Source: Dehalococcoidia bacterium
GTDB lineage: Bacteria > Chloroflexota > Dehalococcoidia > SM23-28-2 > RBG-16-64-32
NCBI GenBank assembly: GCA_030690405.1
Contig: JAUYGU010000172.1
Coordinates: 1 to 35,302, forward strand
DNA length: 35,302 nt
Direction: 5' to 3'
This document shows, piece by piece, positions 28,001 to 33,887 of the stretch; within the stretch, counting starts at the first letter, position 1, and the number at the start of each line of letters is the position of its first letter. The position numbers and the translations under genes were made by a program. Under the pieces are notes generated by a model. It was not told the DNA's origin. It saw nothing but the letters and a program-made list of their open reading frames with translations, and made no database searches.

Positions 28001-29564
28001 CTTCGGACTCCTGCGCCCGCCACCTGAGCACCGGCCTGCGGGCGGCCGTGGCCTCGTCCAGGCGGCGGAGCGGCGCATCATGGGGCGCGCCCCTCACGAG
28101 CTCCGGGTCCTCTTCGGCCTCCCGCGCTATCGCCAGCATCGACTCGCAGAAGGCGTCCAACGCCTCTTTCCCCTCCGACTCCGTCGGCTCGATCATCAGC
28201 GCCTCGCCTACGATCAGGGGGAAGTAGATCGTCGGCGGGTGGAAACCGTAGTCGATGAGCCGCTTGGCGACGTCGAGCGTCTTCACCGCCTTCGTCTTCT
28301 GCCGGACGCCGGAGAAGACGACCTCGTGCATGCAGGTGCGGTCGTAGGGGAGGTTGTAGGCGTCGCGCAGGCGGGCCTGGACGTAGTTGGCGTTGATCAC
28401 GGCGTTCTCGCTGATGGCGCGCAACCCCTCCGCGCCGAGGGAGCGGATGTAGGTGAGGGCGCGGATGAGGACGCCGAAGTTGCCGTGGAAGGCGGTGGTG
28501 CGGCCGATGCTACGCTCCGGGGTCGCCAATCTATAGGCGGGGCGTGCTGGCTCCGCTCGCCCTTCGAGAGCCTCTCGCCCAGGCGAGTCGCCTTTGGCGA
28601 CAGGACGAGCGGGAAGGGGCGTCTCCTCCACTACCGGCGACGGGAGGTAGGGGGCGAGCTTCGCCTTGGCGCAGACGGGCCCGGCGCCGGGGCCGCCGCC
28701 GCCGTGGGGGGTGGAGAACGTCTTGTGCAGGTTGAGGTGCACCACGTCGAAGCCCATGTCGCCGAAGCGGGCGCGGCCCAAGAAGGCGTTCTGGTTGGCG
28801 CCGTCGCCGTAGAGGAGGGCGCCGTGGCGGTGGAGCGCCTCGGCGATGCGCTTGATGTTGGGGTCGAACAGGCCGAGGGTGGAGGGGAGGGTGAGCATCA
28901 TGGCGGCGACGCCGTCGCTCAGGGCGGACTCCAGGGCGGCCATGTCTGTGTTGCCGTCGCGGTCGGAGGGGATGGTGACGACCTCGAATCCGCACATAGC
29001 GGCGGTGGCCGGGTTCGTGCCGTGGGCGGAGTCCGGTATGAGCACGCGACGGCGGGCGGTCTCGCCGCGGCCCTCCAGGTAGGCCTTGATCATGAGGATG
29101 CCGGAGAGCTCGCCCTGGGCGCCGGCGGCGGGGGCGAGGCTGACGGCGTCCATGCCGGTGATGGCGGCGAGCGCCGTCTGGAGCTGGTGGAGGGCGGCCA
29201 GCGTGCCCTGCACGGTGGCCTGAGGCTGCAGCGGGTGGGCGAGGGCGAAGCCGGGCATACGGGCGACGTCCTCGTTCACCTTGGGGTTGTACTTCATCGT
29301 GCAGGAGCCGAGGGGGTAGAAGCCGGTGTCGACGCCGTAGTTGAGGCGGCTGAGCGCCAGGAAGTAGCGCACGACCTGGTTCTGCGAAAGCTCCGGCAGG
29401 TTGAGGTCGCGGCGCAGATAGCGAGCCTCGGGCAGCGGCGCGGACGGCACGTCCGCCTCCGGCAGGAGGACGCCGGTGCGGCCGGGCCGGCTGAGGTCGA
29501 ATGTCAGGCTGGCGCCGGTGTCGGCGGCCCTGGGGTTGGTCTTGCTGCGCTGGGCGGTGGTCAT
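27987..29564 (-). CDS. gcvPB: Glycine decarboxylase subunit 2 (P-protein, C-terminal half), with insertion
   Basis: A 525-residue beta subunit of the split P-protein. With GcvPA it decarboxylates glycine and passes the aminomethyl group to lipoyl-GcvH. Landmarks are FYPLGSCTMKYNPK (82-95), PDSAHGTNPA, LYGDGANQNA and the PLP lysine Lys281 in NLHKTFSTPHGGGGPG. Residues about 318-338 (PVAKGDSPGREALEG at the centre) are encoded by a palindromic element also found in the crotonase gene at 11552. It lies in a surface-type loop before RSIGRTTAFHGNFG, so activity may survive. The ATG at 29564 is chosen; the TTG two codons earlier is inside the flanking inverted repeat. A GxxExxY gene separates it from gcvPA. 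Confidence 0.95.
   Translation of the reverse strand: MTTAQRSKTNPRAADTGASLTFDLSRPGRTGVLLPEADVPSAPLPEARYLRRDLNLPELSQNQVVRYFLALSRLNYGVDTGFYPLGSCTMKYNPKVNEDVARMPGFALAHPLQPQATVQGTLAALHQLQTALAAITGMDAVSLAPAAGAQGELSGILMIKAYLEGRGETARRRVLIPDSAHGTNPATAAMCGFEVVTIPSDRDGNTDMAALESALSDGVAAMMLTLPSTLGLFDPNIKRIAEALHRHGALLYGDGANQNAFLGRARFGDMGFDVVHLNLHKTFSTPHGGGGPGAGPVCAKAKLAPYLPSPVVEETPLPARPVAKGDSPGREALEGRAEPARPAYRLATPERSIGRTTAFHGNFGVLIRALTYIRSLGAEGLRAISENAVINANYVQARLRDAYNLPYDRTCMHEVVFSGVRQKTKAVKTLDVAKRLIDYGFHPPTIYFPLIVGEALMIEPTESEGKEALDAFCESMLAIAREAEEDPELVRGAPHDAPLRRLDEATAARRPVLRWRAQESEGGLA
28553..28612. repeat. In-frame palindromic element inside gcvPB
   Basis: A 60-nt element bounded by CCGCTCG and CGAGCGG (perfect inverted ends). 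Inside it are the adjacent hairpins CTCGCC-CA-GGCGAG and GTCGCC-TTT-GGCGAC. The 35 nt 28572-28606 are identical to 11734-11768 in the crotonase gene but read on the opposite strand relative to the gene, so it encodes a different peptide. Confidence 0.88.
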
Positions 29565-30062
29565 GGTCAACGGATACCTAACGGATTAACGGATACCGTC
29601 CGGCCGGGTGTTGCCAAATACCGGTTGATGCGTTCGCGGTAACGCCCCACGTTCTTCGGCGGGAAGATGCGCTTGTATTCGAGCTGCCTTCGTCCGAAGT
29701 TCAGCAGGAGGCCGACCTGGGTGCCCGTGGCGCAGAGGTATGTGATGACTTGGGCTATCTCCTCCTGGGTCAGCAGGTGCGAAAGGGCCTTCTCTTCCAC
29801 AACCAGTTGGCCCTCCACCAGATGGTCGAGGTACAGCCGGCCAACCTGTGAGCCGTCGATAGAGATGGTCACCGCCTTCTCCGCTTCGAACGACAGCCCG
29901 GCCTTCTCCATCTCCAGCGAGAGCGCCCGCTGGTACGTGGCTTCCTTTAGCCCCGGCCCCAGCGCATTGTGGGCGTTCATGGCGGCGCCGATGACCTTGT
30001 AGGTCAGATCCTCCAGGGGCTTGTCAGCGTTCATTCGTTAATCCGTTCCCAATCCGTTGACC
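29565..30062. mobile_element. Inverted-repeat-bounded unit carrying a GxxExxY gene
   Basis: The left end 29565-29591 and the reverse complement of 30036-30062 match at 23 of 27 positions: GGTCAACGGAT, four unlike bases, then AACGGATTAACG. The unit lies exactly between gcvPA and gcvPB. Its right end encodes the last residues (NGLGTD) and stop of gcvPA, and its left end abuts the gcvPB ATG. Confidence 0.65.
29567..30034 (-). CDS. GxxExxY protein (PDDEXK_3 nuclease-like)
   Basis: A 155-residue member of the GxxExxY family (TIGR04256/PF13366). The naming motif is at 28-34 (GLKEATY). A PD-(D/E)XK-like core follows: Asp70 in LYLDHLVEG and Glu80..Lys82 in VVEEKAL, fitting D-x9-E-x-K. Family members are very common, often in many copies per genome, and their role is not established; the fold suggests a nuclease. 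It interrupts the usual gcvPA-gcvPB adjacency and is bounded by inverted repeats, as if selfish. The ATG at 30034 lies 4 nt after the gcvPA stop, so it can be translated from the gcv message. The N-terminus MNADKPLEDLTYKVIGAAMN is typical. Confidence 0.93.
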   Translation of the reverse strand: MNADKPLEDLTYKVIGAAMNAHNALGPGLKEATYQRALSLEMEKAGLSFEAEKAVTISIDGSQVGRLYLDHLVEGQLVVEEKALSHLLTQEEIAQVITYLCATGTQVGLLLNFGRRQLEYKRIFPPKNVGRYRERINRYLATPGRTVSVNPLGIR

Positions 30063-31369
30063 AGCCGGTCGATCTCCTCCCGCGTGTTCGTCTCCGTCAC
30101 GCAGACGAGCAGGCCGTTCTCGACTCGTTCGCTGACGTCAAGGCCGCCGATGATGCCGTGCTCCAGCAGCCGCGCTAGCACCTCCGCGGGCGGGCGCGGG
30201 CAGCGGACGGTGAACTCCTTGAAGAAGGGGGCTTCGAAGGCGAGGGAGAAGCCGGAGAGGGCGGCGATCCGCTCCGCGGCGTAGTGCGCCCGCTGGTAGC
30301 AGACCTCCGCGATCCGTCGCAGGCCCTGCTTGCCCACGGCGGCCAGGTATACGGTCGTGGCCAGCCCCACGAGCTGCTGGCTGGTGCAGATGTTGGAGGT
30401 GGCGCGCTCACGGCGGATGTGCTGCTCCCGCGTCTGGAGGGTGAGGACGTATCCCGTGCGGCCGTCGAGGTCGGTCGTCCGGCCGACGATGCGGCCTGGC
30501 ATCTGGCGTAGGTGGTCCTGGCGGCAGGCGAAAAGCCCCAGGTAGGGCCCGCCGAAGTTCACCGGCCAGCCCAGGCTCTGCCCCTCGGCGACGGCGACGT
30601 CCGCGCCCCACTCGCCGGGCGGGGCGAGCATACCGAGCGATACCGGGTCGACGGCGGCGATGAGGAGGGCGCCGGCTTCGTGAGCGGCCGCCCCGCGCCC
30701 AGACGGGCGCCCGTCCGGGCGGGCCCAGACGTTCTCCAGGCAGCCGAAGAAGTTCGGGTGCTGGACGGCCAGGCAGGCGTGTTCGCTGGTAAGCCCGCCG
30801 TCGGAGACGACGTCTACCGCGAGGCCGGGGCCGGAGGCGTAGGTGCGGACGACGTCCGCGTAGGCGGGGTTCAGCGTGTCGGCGAGTGCGATGCGGTCGC
30901 GGCCGGTGACGCGGCAGGCCATGAGGCAGGCCTCGGCCAGGGCGCTGGCGCCTTCGTACATGCCGGCGTTCGCGACGTCCATGCCGGTCAGCTCGCAGAC
31001 CATAGACTGGAGCTCGAACATCGTCTGGAGGGTGCCTTGGCTTATCTCCGGCTGGTACGGCGTGTAGGCGGTGTAGAACTCCGCCCGGCCGATGACGTGG
31101 CCGACGACGCTGGGGATGAAGTGCCGGTAGGCGCCCGCGCCCAGGAAGCAGGCATAACCGTCCTCGGGCACCTGGTTGCGGGCCGCGAGGGCGGACATCT
31201 CCCGCAGCAGCTCCTGCTCCGGGAGCGCCGGCGGCAGCTCCAGCCCTTCGGTGCGCAGCTCCGGCGGGATGTCCGCGAACAGCTCGCCGGCGGTGGCCAC
31301 GCCGATGGCGCCGAGCATGGCGCGGCGGTCCTCGTCGGTGTTGGGGATGTAGGGGTGGGGGGCGGTCAT
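30038..31369 (-). CDS. gcvPA: Glycine decarboxylase subunit 1 (P-protein, N-terminal half)
   Basis: A 443-residue alpha subunit of the split P-protein. Family landmarks are YIPNTDEDRRAMLGAIGV, FLGAGAYRHFIPSVVGHVIGR, FYTAYTPYQPEISQGTLQTMFE (in two halves FYTAYTPYQPEISQ and GTLQTMFE), NAGMYEGASALAEA and REQHIRRERATSNICTSQ. With GcvPB and PLP it catalyses the first step of glycine cleavage. A segment near residues 213-230 (WARPDGRPSGRG) is encoded by a double hairpin and is unlike the family, perhaps another palindromic insertion. The last six residues and stop come from the inverted repeat of the GxxExxY unit. The ATG at 31369 overlaps the gcvH stop by 4 nt. Confidence 0.95.
   Translation of the reverse strand: MTAPHPYIPNTDEDRRAMLGAIGVATAGELFADIPPELRTEGLELPPALPEQELLREMSALAARNQVPEDGYACFLGAGAYRHFIPSVVGHVIGRAEFYTAYTPYQPEISQGTLQTMFELQSMVCELTGMDVANAGMYEGASALAEACLMACRVTGRDRIALADTLNPAYADVVRTYASGPGLAVDVVSDGGLTSEHACLAVQHPNFFGCLENVWARPDGRPSGRGAAAHEAGALLIAAVDPVSLGMLAPPGEWGADVAVAEGQSLGWPVNFGGPYLGLFACRQDHLRQMPGRIVGRTTDLDGRTGYVLTLQTREQHIRRERATSNICTSQQLVGLATTVYLAAVGKQGLRRIAEVCYQRAHYAAERIAALSGFSLAFEAPFFKEFTVRCPRPPAEVLARLLEHGIIGGLDVSERVENGLLVCVTETNTREEIDRLVNGLGTD
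30695..30720. repeat. Double hairpin inside gcvPA, possible in-frame insertion
   Basis: GCGCCC-AGAC-GGGCGC (6-bp stem, 30695-30710) is followed directly by CCCG-TC-CGGG (30710-30719). The encoded WARPDGRPSGRG-like stretch is not family-like. The two-hairpin layout recalls the elements in the crotonase and gcvPB genes, but the sequence is not the same. Confidence 0.45.
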
Positions 31370-31755
31370 TCGGCCTCCCGCTCGATGTAGTCGCTGTACT
31401 GCGCGGCGGTGAGGAGCTTCTCGATCTCGCCCTCGTCGGCCAGGCGCACCTTCATGATCCAGCCTTCGCCGTAGGGCGAGTCGTTGACCAGCTCCGGCTT
31501 GTCGGCCAGCGCCCCGTTCGACTCGACGACCTCGCCGCTGACGGGGGAGTACAGCTCGGAGACCGCCTTCACGGACTCGATCTCGCCGAAAACGGCGAGC
31601 TGGCTGAGCCGCTTGCCGGGCGCGGGCAGGGCGACGTACACGATATCGCCGAGCTGGTCCTGGGCGTAGTCCGTGATGCCCACCGTACCGATCCCATCCT
31701 CCACCAGCACCCACTCGTGTTCTTTCGTGTAGCGGAGGTTCGGCAGGATGACCAA
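31366..31755 (-). CDS. gcvH: Glycine cleavage system H protein
   Basis: A 129-residue lipoyl carrier. It starts LPNLRYTKEHEWV, the classic GcvH opening, and the lipoylated lysine is Lys63 in GEIESVKAVSELYSPVSG. NDSPYGEGWIMKVRL is the conserved C-terminal segment. It shuttles the aminomethyl group from the P-protein to GcvT and the reduced lipoate to lipoamide dehydrogenase, whose gene is not in this window. The start is a TTG directly after the gcvT stop, with GGAAAGGAAGG upstream as the ribosome binding site. Its stop overlaps the gcvPA start. Unlike the other gcv genes here, it has no palindromic insertion. Confidence 0.96.
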   Translation of the reverse strand: MVILPNLRYTKEHEWVLVEDGIGTVGITDYAQDQLGDIVYVALPAPGKRLSQLAVFGEIESVKAVSELYSPVSGEVVESNGALADKPELVNDSPYGEGWIMKVRLADEGEIEKLLTAAQYSDYIEREAE

Positions 31756-32940
31756 CTAAGCCTTCCTTTCCTCGGGCCGGGGGCGCCTGTAGAACGGACG
31801 GGGCACCACCCGCGCCTTCAGCGGCCTGCCGCGGACGTCCACCGTGAGCTCGGTTCCCTCCGTGGCTGCTTCCGGCGGCACGAAGCCCATGGCGATGCTG
31901 ACACCCAGGGTGGGCGAGTGGCTGCCGCTGGTTACGTTACCTATCTGACGCCCCGAACGCAAGATGACGCAGCCGGGCCGGATGACGCCGCGCTCCTCCG
32001 CCTTCAGGCAGACGAGCGTGCGGCGCGGCCCGCCCTCGCGGGCGCGGAGGAGCGCCTCGCGGCCGATGAAGTCTGCGCCGCCGTCAAGGGTGACGGCCCA
32101 GCCCAGACCGACCTCGAAGGGGTTCACCGTCTCGTTCATGTCGTTGCCGTAGAGGAGGAGGGCCGCCTCCAGGCGCAGCGTGTCGCGGGCGCCGAGGCCG
32201 GAGGGCCGGACGCCGGCGTCCACCAGCGCCCGCCAGATCGAAGGCCCGGCCTCGGCGGACGCCACCAACTCCAGGCCGTCCTCTCCCGTGTAGCCGGTGC
32301 GCGAGGCGAAGACGGCTGCGCTCTGCCAGGCCGTCTCGGCGCAGGCGCGCGGCTTCAGCGACCGCACGAACTCCGGGTCGAGCACCCCCGCGAGCCGCTC
32401 CAGCGCCTGCGGCCCCTGGACGGCGAGCATGCAGGTGGCGGTCTGGCGGTCGGCGAGCTCCGCCTTGAAGCCGCCGGCGTGCTGCCGCAGCCATTCGCGG
32501 ATCTTGCTGGCGTTGGAGGCGTTCGCCACCAGCAGGTAGCGAGGCCCCTCACCCCGGCCCGTCGGGCCACCCCTCTCCCGCCCGGCGCGAGAGGGGCTGG
32601 GGATGGCGGTGAGGCAGTAGACGTAGACGTCGTCCATGATGCCGCCTTCAGGGTTGCAGACGGCGGCGTAGTGGCCCTGGCCGGGCTGCAGGCGGGACAT
32701 ATCGTACGTGCAGACGCGGCGCAGAAGGGCCGCCGCTTGCGGGCCGGTCACCTCGAAGCGGCCCATGTGGGAGACGTCGAACATGCCAGCCGCCTGCCGC
32801 ACCGCGTTGTGCTCCTCGATGATGCCGCTGTACTGGACGGGCATCTCCCAGCCGGCGAAGGGCACCATGCGGGCACCCAAGCGGACATGCTCCTCGTGGA
32901 GGCAGGTGCGGCGGAGGGCGGCGGCGGCCGGTTCGGTCAC
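31756..32940 (-). CDS. gcvT: Aminomethyltransferase (glycine cleavage T protein), with insertion
   Basis: A 394-residue T protein that moves the methylene group from aminomethyl-lipoyl-GcvH to tetrahydrofolate and releases ammonia. Visible motifs are MVPFAGWEMPVQYSGI, MFDVSHMGRFEVTGP, NPEGGIMDDVYVY (folate-site Asp), SRTGYTGEDGLEL, GLGARDTLRLEAALLLYGNDM (GLGARDTLRLEA and ALLLYGNDM) and ETVNPFEVGLGW. Residues about 113-133 (PSPSRAGRERGGPTGRGEG) interrupt the normal VYRL...RYLLVVNAS strand pair and are encoded by a dispersed repeat. Length is therefore some 20 residues above normal. The GTG start overlaps the MBL hydrolase stop by 4 nt (GTGA). Confidence 0.96.
   Translation of the reverse strand: MTEPAAAALRRTCLHEEHVRLGARMVPFAGWEMPVQYSGIIEEHNAVRQAAGMFDVSHMGRFEVTGPQAAALLRRVCTYDMSRLQPGQGHYAAVCNPEGGIMDDVYVYCLTAIPSPSRAGRERGGPTGRGEGPRYLLVANASNASKIREWLRQHAGGFKAELADRQTATCMLAVQGPQALERLAGVLDPEFVRSLKPRACAETAWQSAAVFASRTGYTGEDGLELVASAEAGPSIWRALVDAGVRPSGLGARDTLRLEAALLLYGNDMNETVNPFEVGLGWAVTLDGGADFIGREALLRAREGGPRRTLVCLKAEERGVIRPGCVILRSGRQIGNVTSGSHSPTLGVSIAMGFVPPEAATEGTELTVDVRGRPLKARVVPRPFYRRPRPEERKA
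32545..32602. repeat. In-frame dispersed repeat inside gcvT
   Basis: CCCCTCACCCC, then GGCCC-GTC-GGGCC (hairpin) and CCCCTCTC...GAGAGGGG (8-bp stem). The order CTCACCCCG - CACCCCTCTCCCGC - GAGAGGGG matches the intergenic repeat at 10659-10711. It replaces a short turn in GcvT with about 20 extra residues and keeps the frame. Confidence 0.82.
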
Positions 32941-33806
32941 GGCCCCTCTCCGGGCAGCGGCTCCCAGCGCCGTTTCGAGTCGTCTCCGCCCGAGGCGGAC
33001 AGGCGGCCCAGCCCCGGATAGGGCGCGTGCACGGAGACGATCAGCGCCCGCCTCTCCAGCGCCCGTTCGATGACGCGCTTCTTGGTCTCCAGCGAGACGA
33101 GGGGGAGGACGTCGAAGGCGGAGATCCAGGCGACGCGCTCCAGCATCACGGGGTGCTGGGCGAGCTCGCCGACGTAGATCGCCAGCTCGCCGCCGGAGTC
33201 CGCTTCCACGATGCAGTGGTCGGCGGTGTGTCCGGGCGCTGGCACCATGCGCAGGCCCGGAATCACCTCCGCCTCGCCCTCCACCAGCTCCACCTGGCGC
33301 GCGTCCTCAAGCGGCTCGAAGTTCTCTGCCAGGTAGGTGGCGCGCGTGCGCTCGTTGGGGCTGCTGGCGGCGGCCCACTCGCCCTTCGGGATGAGGTAGC
33401 GGGCGCGCGGGAAGGCCGGCGCCGGCTTCCCGGCGGAGATGGCGGTGTTGCCGCCGGCGTGGTCGAAGTGCAGGTGCGTGTTGACCACGATATCGACGTC
33501 CTCCGGCCGGATGCCCTCGCGCGCCAGGTTCGCCAGCAGGGCGCCGGCGGTCTCGACTCCGGCGGCGCCGGGTGTGTGGCCGCCTTTGCTGCCGCAGCCC
33601 GTCTCCACCAGCACCGTCTTGCCGCCGCCGCGTACGAGCAGGGAGTTGAGGCCCATGGGCAGGCGGTAGCTGTCGTCGAGGTCGGGGACGTAGGGCTCCC
33701 ACATGACGCGGGGGGTGAGGCCGAAGACGGCGCCGGCGTCCTGGCGGAGCACGCCGTCGCTCACGACGAGCAGTTCGAGGTCGCCCAGCCTCAGCCACGC
33801 GCTCAC
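32937..33806 (-). CDS. MBL-fold metallo-hydrolase
   Basis: A 289-residue metallo-beta-lactamase-fold protein. The zinc motif is HLHFDHAGG (His111, His113, Asp115, His116); GHTADHC supplies the next His. The N-terminus (LRLGDLELLVVSDGVLRQDA) and MGLNSLLVRGGGKTVLVETGCG are like lactonase/quorum-quenching-type or glyoxalase II-like members; the substrate is not known. It is the first gene of the gcv run and overlaps gcvT by 4 nt. The GTG start at 33806 lacks a ribosome binding site, but TATCGT ends 6 nt upstream, so a leaderless transcript for the whole run is likely. The longer frame to 33998 would overlap the divergent cyclase gene. Confidence 0.9.
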   Translation of the reverse strand: MSAWLRLGDLELLVVSDGVLRQDAGAVFGLTPRVMWEPYVPDLDDSYRLPMGLNSLLVRGGGKTVLVETGCGSKGGHTPGAAGVETAGALLANLAREGIRPEDVDIVVNTHLHFDHAGGNTAISAGKPAPAFPRARYLIPKGEWAAASSPNERTRATYLAENFEPLEDARQVELVEGEAEVIPGLRMVPAPGHTADHCIVEADSGGELAIYVGELAQHPVMLERVAWISAFDVLPLVSLETKKRVIERALERRALIVSVHAPYPGLGRLSASGGDDSKRRWEPLPGEGP

Positions 33807-33812
33807 ACCCCG

Positions 33813-33818
33813 ACGATA
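33813..33818 (-). promoter_or_regulatory. Candidate -10 box for the MBL/gcv run
   Basis: TATCGT on the minus strand ends 6 nt before the GTG at 33806. It lies in the 81-nt divergent region shared with the cyclase gene. No glycine-riboswitch-like leader fits in this space. Confidence 0.45.
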
Positions 33819-33872
33819 GCGTGGCCACTGGCGGCGGTCAACGGAGGGCGTGCGGCGGCCCAACCGATGGCG

Positions 33873-33878
33873 TAGAAT
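33873..33878 (+). promoter_or_regulatory. Candidate -10 box for the cyclase gene
   Basis: TAGAAT ends 9 nt before the ATG at 33888, with no Shine-Dalgarno between. No convincing -35 box was found. Confidence 0.45.
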
Positions 33879-33887
33879 GGGCGCACT

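Noticed and set aside
27957..29642. 561-codon plus-strand open frame
   Set aside because: It lies opposite gcvPB, whose protein motifs are unambiguous; no motif is seen in the antisense frame.
33807..33887. Glycine riboswitch ahead of the gcv genes
   Set aside because: The gcvT start overlaps the MBL gene and only 81 nt separate the MBL and cyclase starts, too little for the aptamer, and no aptamer-like sequence was seen.
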